A DNA stretch of 47,478 nucleotides from the NCBI GenBank assembly GCA_030683995.1, contig JAUXPH010000035.1:1-47478 (forward strand), in the 5' to 3' direction. Each line of letters begins with the position of its first letter. Position 1 is the stretch's first letter. Source of the stretch: Lutibacter sp. Lineage in GTDB: Bacteria; Bacteroidota; Bacteroidia; Flavobacteriales; Flavobacteriaceae. A model generated the notes under the pieces. It searched no databases, was not told where the DNA came from, and was given only the letters and a program-made list of their open reading frames with translations. This document shows, piece by piece, positions 17,353 through 26,241 of the stretch. The translations under genes and the position numbers were made by a program.

Positions 17353-18408
17353 ATGTTTAAATTTCACGCACTCACTATAAAAGAACTTAAAAAAGAAACT
17401 TCTGATGCAGTTTCCATACTATTTGACATTCCTGCCGATTTAAAAGAGGAGTTCAAATTTATTGCCGGACAATATATCAATATCAAAAAAAGCATTGCCG
17501 GCGTAGAATTGCGCAGGGCCTATTCCATTTGTTCCGCGCCAAACAGCGGCGAGTTGCGTATTGCCGTAAAAGCAGTTGACAACGGAATATTTTCAGTTTT
17601 TGCCACCACCATTTTAAAAGAAGGCGATGTTTTGGAGGTGTCTAAACCCTTGGGGAAATTTATGTTGGAAACCAATTCGGCAAACGCTAAAAAATATCTT
17701 GGCGTTGCCGCGGGAAGCGGAATTACCCCAATAATGGCAATGATTAAAGCGGTATTGACGGAAGAACCGAACAGCACTTTTACGCTTATTTATGGAAACA
17801 AAACGGAAGCCGACACTATTTTTTATGCTGAAATAAATCAGATACAAAATGCGTATCCAACGCAATTTAAAGTACAATACGTATTTAGCAGAGAACCGAA
17901 AGATGGCGCTTTATTCGGACGAATTGACAAAGGAAACCTCAACTTTATGCTTAAAAATAAGTTTAAAGACGGTTCTTTTGACGCTGCATTTTTATGTGGT
18001 CCCGAAATGATGATAAGCACCTTAAAAGAAACCTTGATTGAAAATGGTTTGGATAAAAAAAACATCCATTTTGAATTGTTTACGCCGCCTGTTGTTCCTG
18101 AAAATGAAATACACATTGCTTTTGAAGGCACTTGTGAAATTACCGTGTTGGTTGACGATGAAGAAACTACCTTTGAAATGGATTCAAAATTAACTATTTT
18201 AACTGCCGCATTAAAAGCAGGTTTGGATGCGCCTTATTCTTGTCAAGGCGGAATTTGCAGCAGCTGTTTGGCGAAAGTTACCGAAGGAAAAGCATTGATG
18301 GAGAAAAATACCATTTTAAGCGAAACTGAAATAAATGACGGATTCATTTTAACCTGTCAGGCGCATCCAATCACACAAAAAATTAACATCGATTACGACA
18401 ATGTTTAA
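17353..18408 (+). CDS. PaaE-like NAD(P)H oxidoreductase with FAD and 2Fe-2S domains
   Basis: 351-residue electron-transfer flavoprotein. The FAD part has RAYSICSAP (residues about 56-64), the pyridine nucleotide part GVAAGSGITPIMAMIKAVL (about 117-135) and a CGPE motif near 214. The C-terminal ferredoxin domain binds a plant-type 2Fe-2S cluster through YSCQGGICSSCLAKV and the later TCQAHP cysteine. This is the architecture of PaaE, which feeds electrons to phenylacetyl-CoA epoxidase. No paaABCD genes lie nearby, so it may serve another oxygenase or a desaturase. Own promoter; LysE follows 38 bases later. Confidence 0.87.
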   Translation: MFKFHALTIKELKKETSDAVSILFDIPADLKEEFKFIAGQYINIKKSIAGVELRRAYSICSAPNSGELRIAVKAVDNGIFSVFATTILKEGDVLEVSKPLGKFMLETNSANAKKYLGVAAGSGITPIMAMIKAVLTEEPNSTFTLIYGNKTEADTIFYAEINQIQNAYPTQFKVQYVFSREPKDGALFGRIDKGNLNFMLKNKFKDGSFDAAFLCGPEMMISTLKETLIENGLDKKNIHFELFTPPVVPENEIHIAFEGTCEITVLVDDEETTFEMDSKLTILTAALKAGLDAPYSCQGGICSSCLAKVTEGKALMEKNTILSETEINDGFILTCQAHPITQKINIDYDNV

Positions 18409-18446
18409 TAATTTATAGTAATTTCACATTTTAGTAAACCAAATTT

Positions 18447-19142
18447 ATGACCTTTTTCGAACTTAAAGAAGCGATACTGATTGGATTTTTTCTGTCCTTT
18501 ATGATTGGTCCCGTGTTTTTTATGTTAATACAAACAAGTATCATTAAAGGCGCCAGAGCTGCGTTGTCATTTGATTTGGGCGTGGTTTTAGGTGATATTG
18601 TTTTTATTTTGATCGCCTATTATGGCAGCAAAAGCCTTTTGGAAGAAATAAAAGATGATCCTCGGTTATTTTGGATTGGCGGTTTTATTTTATTGGTTTA
18701 TGGCCTGGTTACCTATTTGGATAAAAGTCAAAAAAGAATTATTCAGGATGAAACTTTGGTGCTTCCCGAAAAAACAAATTATAAAAAACTGTTTTTAAAA
18801 GGTTTTTTTCTCAATTTTATTAATGTTGGCGTTTTGGCGTTTTGGCTGGGACTGATTGTTGTTGTAGGCACTAACTTTCAAATGAATCCCTCCAAAATAT
18901 TTAATTATTTCACCGTGATTATTGCCAGCTATTTTATTACAGATATTGGCAAAATTTTACTGGCCAAACAATTGATCAAGAAATTAACGCCTGCGTTAAC
19001 CTACAAAGTGAAACGCGCAATGGGCATTATGTTGATGATTTTTGGGATTGTTTTAATTTTGAAAGGATTTATTCCAAATGAAAAACTTCATTTTAAAAAT
19101 AGTGTTGAAAAAATAAACGGTTCCAGAACGCTTACAGAGTAA
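18447..19142 (+). CDS. LysE/RhtB-family translocator
   Basis: 231-residue inner-membrane exporter of the LysE superfamily with six predicted helices. The family start is clear: GFFLSFMIGPVFFMLIQTSIIKGARAAL, with the conserved GP and a following LGVVLGDIVFILIAYYG. Members export amino acids or related metabolites; the substrate is unknown. It sits 38 bases after the PaaE-like gene and could be cotranscribed, though the functional link is unclear. Confidence 0.9.
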   Translation: MTFFELKEAILIGFFLSFMIGPVFFMLIQTSIIKGARAALSFDLGVVLGDIVFILIAYYGSKSLLEEIKDDPRLFWIGGFILLVYGLVTYLDKSQKRIIQDETLVLPEKTNYKKLFLKGFFLNFINVGVLAFWLGLIVVVGTNFQMNPSKIFNYFTVIIASYFITDIGKILLAKQLIKKLTPALTYKVKRAMGIMLMIFGIVLILKGFIPNEKLHFKNSVEKINGSRTLTE

Positions 19143-19318
19143 ATGAAATTTAATCAAAAATTCAATTTTGACACTTCGAAAAAAATCATTTGCCAAACAA
19201 AATTCTTTTCCTAAATAAATTCATACAGTAATTTGAGCATTTTTATTTAGAATCCTTCCATATTTGGGGTTCCGGCTCATTCTTGACTATTATCATTTAA
19301 CCAAAAGCAAAACTTAAA

Positions 19319-19326
19319 TACATTTG
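19319..19326 (+). promoter_or_regulatory. -7 promoter box (TACATTTG) of the P-type ATPase gene
   Basis: Exact TAnnTTTG, 20 bases before the chosen ATG at 19347, inside a 200-base gap. No convincing -33 element. Confidence 0.5.
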
Positions 19327-19346
19327 ATTTCAAAATTCAAGTGTTT

Positions 19347-21851
19347 ATGTCAGTAACCAACTTCAACATAAAAGGATTGACCCAAAAAGAAGTGCTGATT
19401 TCAAGAGAAAAATTTGGCGCAAACAAACTGGAATTTAAAAAAGAAAATCCGTTTTTAAATGCCTTGTTAAGTCTGGTGAAGGAACCTATGGTTATTTTGC
19501 TGTTAATAACTTCTTCCATTTATTTTATAAGCGGAAATAGTGGTGACGGCACTTTTTTGGCTTGTGCTATTGTGCTTATTTCAGCAATTTCTATACAGCA
19601 GGATTCAAGGAGCAGAAATGCCTTGGAGAAATTAAAAACTTTTTCGCAGCCAAATTGCAATGTGGTCAGAGACGGAAAAACTGTTGAAATAAAAACCGAA
19701 GATTTGGTGGTGGGAGATTCCTTAATTGTTGAAGAGGGCCTTATAATTGACGCCGACGGCAGCATTGTGCATTCCAATGATTTCTCGGTAAACGAGTCCA
19801 TTTTAACAGGAGAATCTTTGGCTGTTTACAAAGATGCCAAAAAACCAGACCGATTCATTTATCAAGGAACAACAGTTGCCAGCGGATTGGCGATTGCAAC
19901 GGTAACCAGCATAGGCAATGAAACCAAATTGGGAAAAATTGGCGGAAGTTTGGAAAAAATAAAGGAAGAGAAAACTCCGTTGGAGCTGCAAATTGGCAAT
20001 TTTGTAAAAAAAATGGTGGGCGCAGGAACCGTTATTTTTATCATTGTTTGGGGAATAAACTATTTTCAATCCCACAATATTATTGCCAGTTTACTTATTG
20101 CGCTTACCCTGGCAATGAGTATTTTACCCGAAGAAATTCCCGTGGCTTTTACTACATTTATGGCGCTAGGTTCTTGGAGATTGATGAAATTGGGAATTAT
20201 AGTAAAACAAATGAAAACGGTCGAAACTTTGGGAAGCGCTTCTGTAATTTGTATTGATAAAACAGGAACCATCACAGAAAACAAAATGAAGTTGTCCAAA
20301 CTGTTTGTGCCTTCCTTACAAAAAATATCCACCATTGAAAACAGTTTAGCTTCAGAAGAAAAAGAACTTATAAATTTGGCCATGTGGTCAAGTGAACCCA
20401 TTGCTTTTGATGCGATGGAGATTGCGTTACACAAGGCTTATGCAACCACCGTTTTAACCGATGAAAGACCAAATTACAAAATGATTCATGAATATCCGTT
20501 GGAAGGAATTCCGCCAATGATGACGCATATTTTTGAAAATGAATTGGGACAGCGAATCATCGCCACAAAAGGCGCTCCGGAAGCGATTTTAAATGTTTGC
20601 GAGCTTACAAAAACCGAAAAACAAAATATAGAAACCGCGTTTAATACTTTGGCAACCGATGGTTATCGCGTTTTGGGCGTGGGTGCAGCCACTTTTGAAG
20701 GAAATAATTTTCCCGAAACCCAGCAAGAGTTTAAATTTCATTTTAAAGGTTTGGTCGCTTTTCACGATCCGCCAAAGAAAAATATACAAGCTGTTTTTGA
20801 AGACTTTTACACCGCCGGAATTTCAGTAAAAATTATTACGGGCGACAATGCAGCAACCACCGCCGCCATTGCCAAACAAGTCGGATTTAAAGGCTATGAA
20901 AAAAGTGTCACGGGTGATGAATTGATGAAATTATCAGATGCCGAATTGCAAAAAATAGTGTTAAAAACCAACGTTTTTACACGTATGTTTCCTGAAGCTA
21001 AATTAAAAATCATCAACGCCTTAAAAGCCGAAAACCAAATTGTGGCAATGACCGGAGACGGCGTAAATGACGGTCCGGCTTTAAAAGCGGCGCATATTGG
21101 CATTGCCATGGGAAAAAGAGGAACCGAAATCGCCAAACAGGCAGCTTCATTGATATTATTGGAAGACGATTTGTCTAAAATGGTTGATGCTGTTGCAATG
21201 GGCAGAAAAATTTATGCCAATCTTAAAAAAGCCATTCAGTATATCATTTCCATTCATATTCCCATCATTTTAACTGTGTTTATTCCGTTGGCTTTGGGTT
21301 GGATTTATCCTGTAATTTTTTCGCCTGTCCATATCATATTTTTAGAATTAATTATGGGGCCAACTTGTTCCATCATTTATGAAAATGAACCAATGGAAAA
21401 AAATGCGATGCAAAAAAAACCACGCCCTTTTTCGCTTACTTTCTTTAACGGAAAAGAATTAATGACCAGTATTATACAAGGTTTGGCAATTACTGTTGGC
21501 GTATTATTTATTTACCAATACGCAGTAAATCAAGAATTTAATGAAGCGGTTGTGAGAACCATGGTTTTTACCGTTTTAATTGCCGCAAACATATTTTTAA
21601 CCCTGGTGAACCGCTCATTTTACTATTCCATTTTTACGGTAATGAAATACAAAAACAACCTGGTTTTGCTTATTATCGGCATCACTGTTTTTACATCCGG
21701 GCTTCTGGTTTATGTTGCGCCATTGGCAAATTTCTTCAAGTTTGAAGCCTTAAATCCCATGCAATTACTGATAAGTATTGCCATCGGATTTTTGGCTGTT
21801 ATTTGGTATGAAGCAGTAAAATGGGCGAAACGCAGAAAAACAGTCTTTTAA
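19347..21851 (+). CDS. Cation-translocating P-type ATPase, P2-like
   Basis: 834-residue ion pump, inner membrane. Actuator motif TGES, phosphorylation motif DKTGTITENK (near residue 310), KGAPE nucleotide-binding loop, and hinge TGDGVNDGPALKAAHIGIAMG. Ten or so helices. Helix 4 has PEEIPVAF rather than the calcium-pump PEGLP, and helix 6 has LELIMGPTCSIIYENEP, without the N-x-x-x-D calcium pair. So it is P2-like in layout, but the ion is uncertain. I chose ATG at 19347 over GTG at 19341, as the promoter box lies just upstream. Confidence 0.9.
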   Translation: MSVTNFNIKGLTQKEVLISREKFGANKLEFKKENPFLNALLSLVKEPMVILLLITSSIYFISGNSGDGTFLACAIVLISAISIQQDSRSRNALEKLKTFSQPNCNVVRDGKTVEIKTEDLVVGDSLIVEEGLIIDADGSIVHSNDFSVNESILTGESLAVYKDAKKPDRFIYQGTTVASGLAIATVTSIGNETKLGKIGGSLEKIKEEKTPLELQIGNFVKKMVGAGTVIFIIVWGINYFQSHNIIASLLIALTLAMSILPEEIPVAFTTFMALGSWRLMKLGIIVKQMKTVETLGSASVICIDKTGTITENKMKLSKLFVPSLQKISTIENSLASEEKELINLAMWSSEPIAFDAMEIALHKAYATTVLTDERPNYKMIHEYPLEGIPPMMTHIFENELGQRIIATKGAPEAILNVCELTKTEKQNIETAFNTLATDGYRVLGVGAATFEGNNFPETQQEFKFHFKGLVAFHDPPKKNIQAVFEDFYTAGISVKIITGDNAATTAAIAKQVGFKGYEKSVTGDELMKLSDAELQKIVLKTNVFTRMFPEAKLKIINALKAENQIVAMTGDGVNDGPALKAAHIGIAMGKRGTEIAKQAASLILLEDDLSKMVDAVAMGRKIYANLKKAIQYIISIHIPIILTVFIPLALGWIYPVIFSPVHIIFLELIMGPTCSIIYENEPMEKNAMQKKPRPFSLTFFNGKELMTSIIQGLAITVGVLFIYQYAVNQEFNEAVVRTMVFTVLIAANIFLTLVNRSFYYSIFTVMKYKNNLVLLIIGITVFTSGLLVYVAPLANFFKFEALNPMQLLISIAIGFLAVIWYEAVKWAKRRKTVF

Positions 21852-21959
21852 ATATTTTGTTTCATTTTCCATTATAGTGACTATTTCTTTTTGTGTTTTG
21901 TCTGCTTAATTGTTTAAAAATTGCTAAAAACAAACAATCTAAGACATTCAAAAAAGCCA

Positions 21960-21967
21960 TACTTTTG
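21960..21967 (+). promoter_or_regulatory. -7 promoter box (TACTTTTG) of the SIMPL gene
   Basis: Exact TAnnTTTG, 59 bases before the ATG; a one-mismatch CATCTTTG lies nearer to the gene, so which one is used is uncertain. Confidence 0.4.
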
Positions 21968-22025
21968 TATATAGATGTTTGATTAAACAATGGGCATCTT
22001 TGAAAATTCATAAAAAATTTAGAAA

Positions 22026-22736
22026 ATGGAAAAAAACGGATGGATTCAAACAATTGTCATAGCCATTTCAATTGTGGCTGCGGGTTATTTTATTGGGAAT
22101 ACTTATAAAAACGGAAAAGCATTTGAGCGCTCTGTTCAAGTAAAAGGATTGTCGGAAAAGCAAGTGAAGGCCGATTTGGCTGTTTGGCCAATTAGCATCA
22201 CCATTGCGGGAAACGATTTAAATATGCTGAAAAACGACCTTGAAAAACAAAATAAAGAAATCAAAGACTTTTTTTTGAAGGAAGGTTTTACGGAAAAAGA
22301 ATTAAATAGCGGCACCACAAACATTAACGATTCAAAAGCTGCTTTATATGGTGGAAATGAACAAAACCGGGAATTCAGATATATTGCAAGTTCAGATTTC
22401 ACAGTGAGAACCAGCGATATTGAAAAACTTCAAAAAGCGCTTACAAATTCTTTGGAACTTATTTCAAAAGGAATTTTAATCAGCTCAAAAAATACCTGGC
22501 AACCTATTCAGTACAGTTTTTCGGGATTGAACAATTTGAAACCTGAAATGATTGAAGAAGCGACGAAAAATGCCAGAGAAGTTGCCGAAAAATTTGCGCT
22601 CGATTCCAATTCTAAAGTCAGTAAAATTAAAAGTGCACAACAAGGATTATTTTCTATCACAGATTTGGATCAAAATACTTCCGACATTAAAATTGTAAGA
22701 GTTGTTTCCACTATTGAATATCAATTAGAAGATTAA
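22026..22736 (+). CDS. SIMPL (DUF541) domain protein
   Basis: 236 residues with one N-terminal membrane anchor (IVIAISIVAAGYFIGNTY, about 11-28) and a periplasmic SIMPL domain. The domain start VKGLSEKQVKADLAVWPISI and the later EEATKNAREVAEKFALDSNSKVSKIKSAQQG are the usual conserved blocks. Members form oligomeric rings in the envelope and are linked to oxidative or antibiotic stress; the exact job is unknown. MtgA follows 17 bases after the stop, so the two are probably one operon in envelope maintenance. Confidence 0.9.
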   Translation: MEKNGWIQTIVIAISIVAAGYFIGNTYKNGKAFERSVQVKGLSEKQVKADLAVWPISITIAGNDLNMLKNDLEKQNKEIKDFFLKEGFTEKELNSGTTNINDSKAALYGGNEQNREFRYIASSDFTVRTSDIEKLQKALTNSLELISKGILISSKNTWQPIQYSFSGLNNLKPEMIEEATKNAREVAEKFALDSNSKVSKIKSAQQGLFSITDLDQNTSDIKIVRVVSTIEYQLED

Positions 22737-22753
22737 AAGAAGATTAAAAAAAC

Positions 22754-23446
22754 ATGAAGGGATTTTTTGCAAAACTTTTTAAATGGATTTTTAAAGCCGT
22801 CATCGGATTTATAGCGATTTCTGTTTTTTCGGTGATTGTTTTTCGCTGGGTTCCCGTTCCTTTTACGCCTTTAATGCTTATTCGCAATATGGAACAATGG
22901 GGCAAGGGCGAAAAAGCGCCATTTGAACACGATTGGGTTTCGATGAAAAAAATTTCTCCAAATTTGGGCAAAGCCGTAATCGTTAGCGAAGACCAAAAAT
23001 TTATGGAACATTCAGGTTTTGATTTTGAAGCCATTGAAAAAGCGTTTGAAAAAAACAAGAAAAGAAAGCGCATCAAAGGCGGAAGCACCATATCGCAACA
23101 AACCGCAAAAAATGTATTTCTTTGGCCTCAACGAAGCTATGTCCGTAAAGGATTTGAGGTTTATTTTACTTTTTTAATAGAAGTTTTTTGGAGCAAGGAA
23201 CGCATTTTAGAAGTGTATTTAAACAGCATTGAAATGGGAAATGGCATTTACGGTGCAGAAGCGGCGGCACAACATTGGTTTAGAAAACCGGCATCGAAAC
23301 TTAACGCCTATGAAGCGGCTTCCATAGCGGCCATTTTACCAAATCCAAGAAAATTTAGAGCCACAAGATCTTCGGGATATATAGAAAACAGAAAAAACTG
23401 GATTATGCGGCAAATGAATTTTTATGGACCGCTGGATTTTGATTGA
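22754..23446 (+). CDS. mtgA: Monofunctional peptidoglycan glycosyltransferase
   Basis: 230-residue family GT51 enzyme that polymerises lipid II into glycan strands. One N-terminal transmembrane helix (about 14-32), then the five conserved blocks: VSEDQKFMEHSGFD with catalytic Glu79, KGGSTISQQTAKNVFLW, SKERILEVYLNSIEMGNGIYGAEAAA and AASIAAILPNPRKF. No transpeptidase domain follows. Full length. A bidirectional hairpin ends the unit. Confidence 0.96.
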   Translation: MKGFFAKLFKWIFKAVIGFIAISVFSVIVFRWVPVPFTPLMLIRNMEQWGKGEKAPFEHDWVSMKKISPNLGKAVIVSEDQKFMEHSGFDFEAIEKAFEKNKKRKRIKGGSTISQQTAKNVFLWPQRSYVRKGFEVYFTFLIEVFWSKERILEVYLNSIEMGNGIYGAEAAAQHWFRKPASKLNAYEAASIAAILPNPRKFRATRSSGYIENRKNWIMRQMNFYGPLDFD

Positions 23447-23462
23447 TTCTTCAAATATCATA

Positions 23463-23490
23463 AAAAAGTGCGCCAATTGACACACTTTTT
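23463..23490. terminator. Bidirectional terminator between mtgA and the superoxide dismutase gene
   Basis: AAAAAGTG (23463-23470) pairs with CACTTTTT (23483-23490), with a 12-base loop and A/T runs on both sides. Placed between two convergent stop codons. Confidence 0.7.
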
Positions 23491-23511
23491 CGTTTTGATG
23501 AGCAGTAAAAA

Positions 23512-24120
23512 TTATTTATTTTCTGCATAAAGTTTCGATACATAATCCCAGTTAATCACATTGAAAAAATTCTCAACATATTCTGGTCTTCTGTTTTGGT
23601 AATGCAAATAATAAGCATGTTCCCAAACATCCAATCCTAAAGTTGGAAAACCTCCGCAGCCAATGCCCGGCATTAAGGTATTATCCTGATTTGCAGTAGA
23701 GCAAACCTCCACTTTTCCGCCAGGGTGAACGCACAACCAAGCCCAGCCCGATCCAAAACGGGTAACTGCAGCTTTAGAAAGCGCATCTTTAAAAGCTTCA
23801 AAGGAACCAAAAGCAGCGTCAATGGCCGCAGCCAATTCGCCTGTTGGTTTTCCGCCGCCGTTTGGTGACATCACATTCCAAAAAAGTTCGTGGTTGTAAA
23901 AACCGCCTCCATTATTTCTAACTGCGGCATTGTTCATATCTAATCCGGATAAAATTGCTTCAATAGATTTTCCTTCTAAAGCGGTACCGGCGATTGCATT
24001 GTTTAAATTAGTTGTGTAAGCTGCATGATGTTTTCCGTGGTGAATCTCCATGGTTCTTGCATCAATATTTGGTTCTAACGCATCAAAAGCGTACGGTAAT
24101 TTCGGTAATTCAAAGGCCAT
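23512..24120 (-). CDS. sodA: Superoxide dismutase, Fe/Mn family with Mn-type signature
   Basis: 202-residue cytoplasmic enzyme converting superoxide to oxygen and hydrogen peroxide. Metal ligands: the first His in MEIHHGKHH, the second in NHELFW, then Asp and His in [22 protein letters not shown]. The second shell has [10 protein letters not shown] and STANQDN, the Gly and Gln arrangement of manganese enzymes, although cambialistic activity cannot be excluded. I chose ATG at 24120 ([17 protein letters not shown]) because it is the family's usual start; an in-frame ATG two codons upstream exists. Confidence 0.95.
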   Translation of the reverse strand: MAFELPKLPYAFDALEPNIDARTMEIHHGKHHAAYTTNLNNAIAGTALEGKSIEAILSGLDMNNAAVRNNGGGFYNHELFWNVMSPNGGGKPTGELAAAIDAAFGSFEAFKDALSKAAVTRFGSGWAWLCVHPGGKVEVCSTANQDNTLMPGIGCGGFPTLGLDVWEHAYYLHYQNRRPEYVENFFNVINWDYVSKLYAENK

Positions 24121-24152
24121 AATCATGTGTTTTAGTTAAACTTAAATATTTT

Positions 24153-24160
24153 CAAAGGTA
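24153..24160 (-). promoter_or_regulatory. -7 promoter box (TACCTTTG) of the superoxide dismutase gene
   Basis: Exact TAnnTTTG on the minus strand, 32 bases before the start. A TTTG at 24186-24189 could be the -33 element, at a slightly long spacing of 25 bases. Confidence 0.5.
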
Positions 24161-24322
24161 CCAAACCCTTTTCGTTTTATAAAATCAAATGTGTTTATAG
24201 TTATATTGTTTAATCTTATGAAGCCCTCTATCCATAAAAGTCATAATTATTATTCGCATTAAAATCGTTCTAATGGGAACTTTAAGAATAACTTAATAAT
24301 AGGAAACTTTTAACTTTTTATT

Positions 24323-24343
24323 CCCCCTTTGGGGGTTAGGGGG
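24323..24343. repeat. REP-like CCCCCTTTGGGGG element
   Basis: CCCCC and GGGGG arms flank TTT, followed by TTAGGGGG. An almost identical 21-base copy with one difference lies at 42295-42315. It sits just after the fructose bisphosphatase stop, but has no T run, so it is a repeat rather than a terminator. Confidence 0.65.
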
Positions 24344-24347
24344 CTGC

Positions 24348-25370
24348 TTAATAATTCTTGTCTTTAGGATACTTTGCCATAAACTCTTCCGCTTTCTCTA
24401 CCATTTTAATACTTCCGCAGAAAAAAGGAACGCGCTGGTGCAATTCGCTTGGTTTAATGTCCATAATTCTGGTGTAACCGTCGCTTGCCTTTCCGTTGGC
24501 TTGTTCCGCCAAAAATGCCATCGGATTGCATTCGTACAACAATCGCAATTTTCCTTTTGGACCGATAGAGCTTGTTGGGTAAATATAAATTCCGCCTTTT
24601 ATCATATTTCTGTGAAAATCAGAAACCAACGAACCAATATAACGTGATGTATAAGGCCTGTCGTCTTTTTCTTCCTGGCAATATTTTAAGTAATCTTTAA
24701 CGCCTTGCGGAAAGTGTACGTAATTTCCTTCGTTGATGGAGTAAATTTTTCCAATATCGGGGAATTTCATATTTGGGTGCGATAAATAAAAGGAACCAAT
24801 AGCCGGATTCAACGTAAACCCGTTAACGCCATGTCCCGATGTATAAACCAACATAGTTGAAGTTCCGTAAACCACGTAACCAGCAGCAACCTGCTGATTT
24901 CCGCGTTGCAAAAAATCGATCTTTTCAACGGGCGTTCCAATAGGCGTAACACGACGATAAATTGAAAAAATAGTTCCTACAGACACATTTACGTCAATAT
25001 TGGAAGAACCGTCCAAAGGATCCATCAACACAATATATTTATTTTCGTTGGTGCCGTGTTTTCCTTTTACCGTTACATAATCATCTTCTTCTTCACTGGC
25101 AATTCCACAAACAATTTCTCTGTTGATGAGTGTTTGCATAAACACCTGATTCGCAAAAACATCTAATTTTTGTTGGTCCTCACCTTGAATATTGGTGTCT
25201 CCTGCATTGCCTAAAATATCAACCAAACCTGCTTTATTTACCTTATAATTCACCACTTTCGCCGCCAAACGAATGGAGCTTAGCAATCGTGTAAATTCTC
25301 CGGAAGTTGATTTGTAATGTTTCTGATTTTCAATAATAAACTCTCCTAAGGTAAGGTTGTTATTTTTCAT
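24348..25370 (-). CDS. fbp: Class 1 fructose-1,6-bisphosphatase
   Basis: 340-residue gluconeogenic phosphatase. The metal and substrate motif [23 protein letters not shown] is near residue 115-140, preceded by the EEEDD acidic group, and the sugar-phosphate site appears as [13 protein letters not shown] and the [23 protein letters not shown] segment. I chose ATG at 25370 ([16 protein letters not shown]), the usual family start. A TTG nine codons upstream is in frame, but it is part of a GATATTTG promoter box. Confidence 0.96.
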   Translation of the reverse strand: MKNNNLTLGEFIIENQKHYKSTSGEFTRLLSSIRLAAKVVNYKVNKAGLVDILGNAGDTNIQGEDQQKLDVFANQVFMQTLINREIVCGIASEEEDDYVTVKGKHGTNENKYIVLMDPLDGSSNIDVNVSVGTIFSIYRRVTPIGTPVEKIDFLQRGNQQVAAGYVVYGTSTMLVYTSGHGVNGFTLNPAIGSFYLSHPNMKFPDIGKIYSINEGNYVHFPQGVKDYLKYCQEEKDDRPYTSRYIGSLVSDFHRNMIKGGIYIYPTSSIGPKGKLRLLYECNPMAFLAEQANGKASDGYTRIMDIKPSELHQRVPFFCGSIKMVEKAEEFMAKYPKDKNY

Positions 25371-25394
25371 TGATGCGAGCTTTGTTTGTTTGCA

Positions 25395-25402
25395 CAAATA
25401 TC
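25395..25402 (-). promoter_or_regulatory. -7 promoter-like box (GATATTTG) of fbp
   Basis: One mismatch to TAnnTTTG on the minus strand, 24 bases before the chosen ATG. Its position decides the start: the alternative TTG start lies inside it. Confidence 0.4.
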
Positions 25403-25491
25403 GAAAAAATTATTTTTAAAAAGACCTTTGTTTTGAGATACTTTGGATAAAGATTTTTTACTTTAGCCAATACCATTTAAAATAAAATAAA

Positions 25492-25586
25492 AGATGAAAC
25501 TAGCATATCAAATTTTGATACACAAGGAAATGATTAATGGCGAACAGCAGCTGTTACCACTAAAAAATAAAGTTTAAACAGATGAA
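25492..25586 (+). repeat. 95-bp leader repeat, copy A (before the GNAT gene)
   Basis: Runs from AGATGAAAC to the first bases of the acetyltransferase gene. About 80 percent identical by eye to copy B at 26147-26241; the two share CAAATTTTGATACACA, AATGATTAATGGCGAAC and TAAACAGATGAA. Both copies end exactly on a start codon. Confidence 0.85.
25494..25577 (+). CDS. Possible 27-residue leader peptide in copy A
   Basis: ATG at 25494 opens a 27-codon frame starting MKLAYQILIHKEMING and ending LKNKV, with its stop four bases before the acetyltransferase ATG. The matching frame in copy B breaks after 11 codons through small indels, which argues against strict coding. It could be a translated leader or a gene remnant. 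Confidence 0.2.
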   Translation: MKLAYQILIHKEMINGEQQLLPLKNKV

Positions 25587-26061
25587 TTTTAGCATTAGGG
25601 AAGGAATAATAGAAGATATGCCTTCGGTATTAAACTTGATAAAAGAATTGGCACATTTTGAAAAAGAGGCTGATGCCGTGGTAATTTCAGTGGCCGACCT
25701 AGAAAAAGACGGTTTTGGAAATTCCCCGTTATTTAAAACTTTTGTCGCTGAAGTAGATGATGAAATTGTTGGAATGGCCTTGTTTTATCCAAGATATTCT
25801 ACTTGGAAAGGGCCAACCATTCATTTGGAAGATTTAATCGTCAAAAAAAGTAAAAGAGGATTAAATATTGGAAGCTCCCTGTATAAAAAAGTGATTGAAT
25901 ATGGCTATAATTTGGGCGTAAAAAGAATAGAATGGGTAGTGTTGGGCTGGAATACGCCAGCAATTGAATTTTATAAAAAAACCGGAGGACATATTTTAGA
26001 AGATTGGAAAACGGTTCAAATGAATGAACAAGCCATAAAAAATTATTTAGAAACTTTATGA
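25582..26061 (+). CDS. GNAT-family N-acetyltransferase (diamine acetyltransferase-like)
   Basis: 159-residue acetyl-CoA-dependent acetyltransferase. The acceptor half starts MNFSIREGIIEDMPSVLNLIKELAHFEKE, and the acetyl-CoA half has HLEDLIVKKSKRGLNIGSSLYKKVIEYG with the family's R-G-x-x-I-G-S loop, then NTPAIEFYKKTGGH. The layout is that of spermidine/spermine or thialysine acetyltransferases. It lies between fbp and aspartate kinase and is flanked by the two 95-bp leader copies, so recombination between them could remove it. Confidence 0.9.
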   Translation: MNFSIREGIIEDMPSVLNLIKELAHFEKEADAVVISVADLEKDGFGNSPLFKTFVAEVDDEIVGMALFYPRYSTWKGPTIHLEDLIVKKSKRGLNIGSSLYKKVIEYGYNLGVKRIEWVVLGWNTPAIEFYKKTGGHILEDWKTVQMNEQAIKNYLETL

Positions 26062-26146
26062 AAGCCCCTAATGGGCATTTAAAAAAGAATGGCCAATACC
26101 TACCAATATAAACAAAACCAAATTAATGGTTTATTAATTTTTGTAT

Positions 26147-26241
26147 AGATGAAACGAGCCATAACAAATTTTGATACACAGTAGAATGATTAATGGCGAA
26201 CTGTATCTGTACCAATAAAAAATAAATAATAAACAGATGAA
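26147..26241 (+). repeat. 95-bp leader repeat, copy B (before the aspartate kinase gene)
   Basis: Second copy of the leader, also 95 bases long and also ending on a start codon, that of aspartate kinase at 26237. It has one inserted and one lost base relative to copy A. Confidence 0.85.

Noticed and set aside
24323-24343. GC-rich hairpin as terminator of fbp
   Set aside because: No T run follows in either direction, and a near-identical copy exists elsewhere, so it is a repeat.
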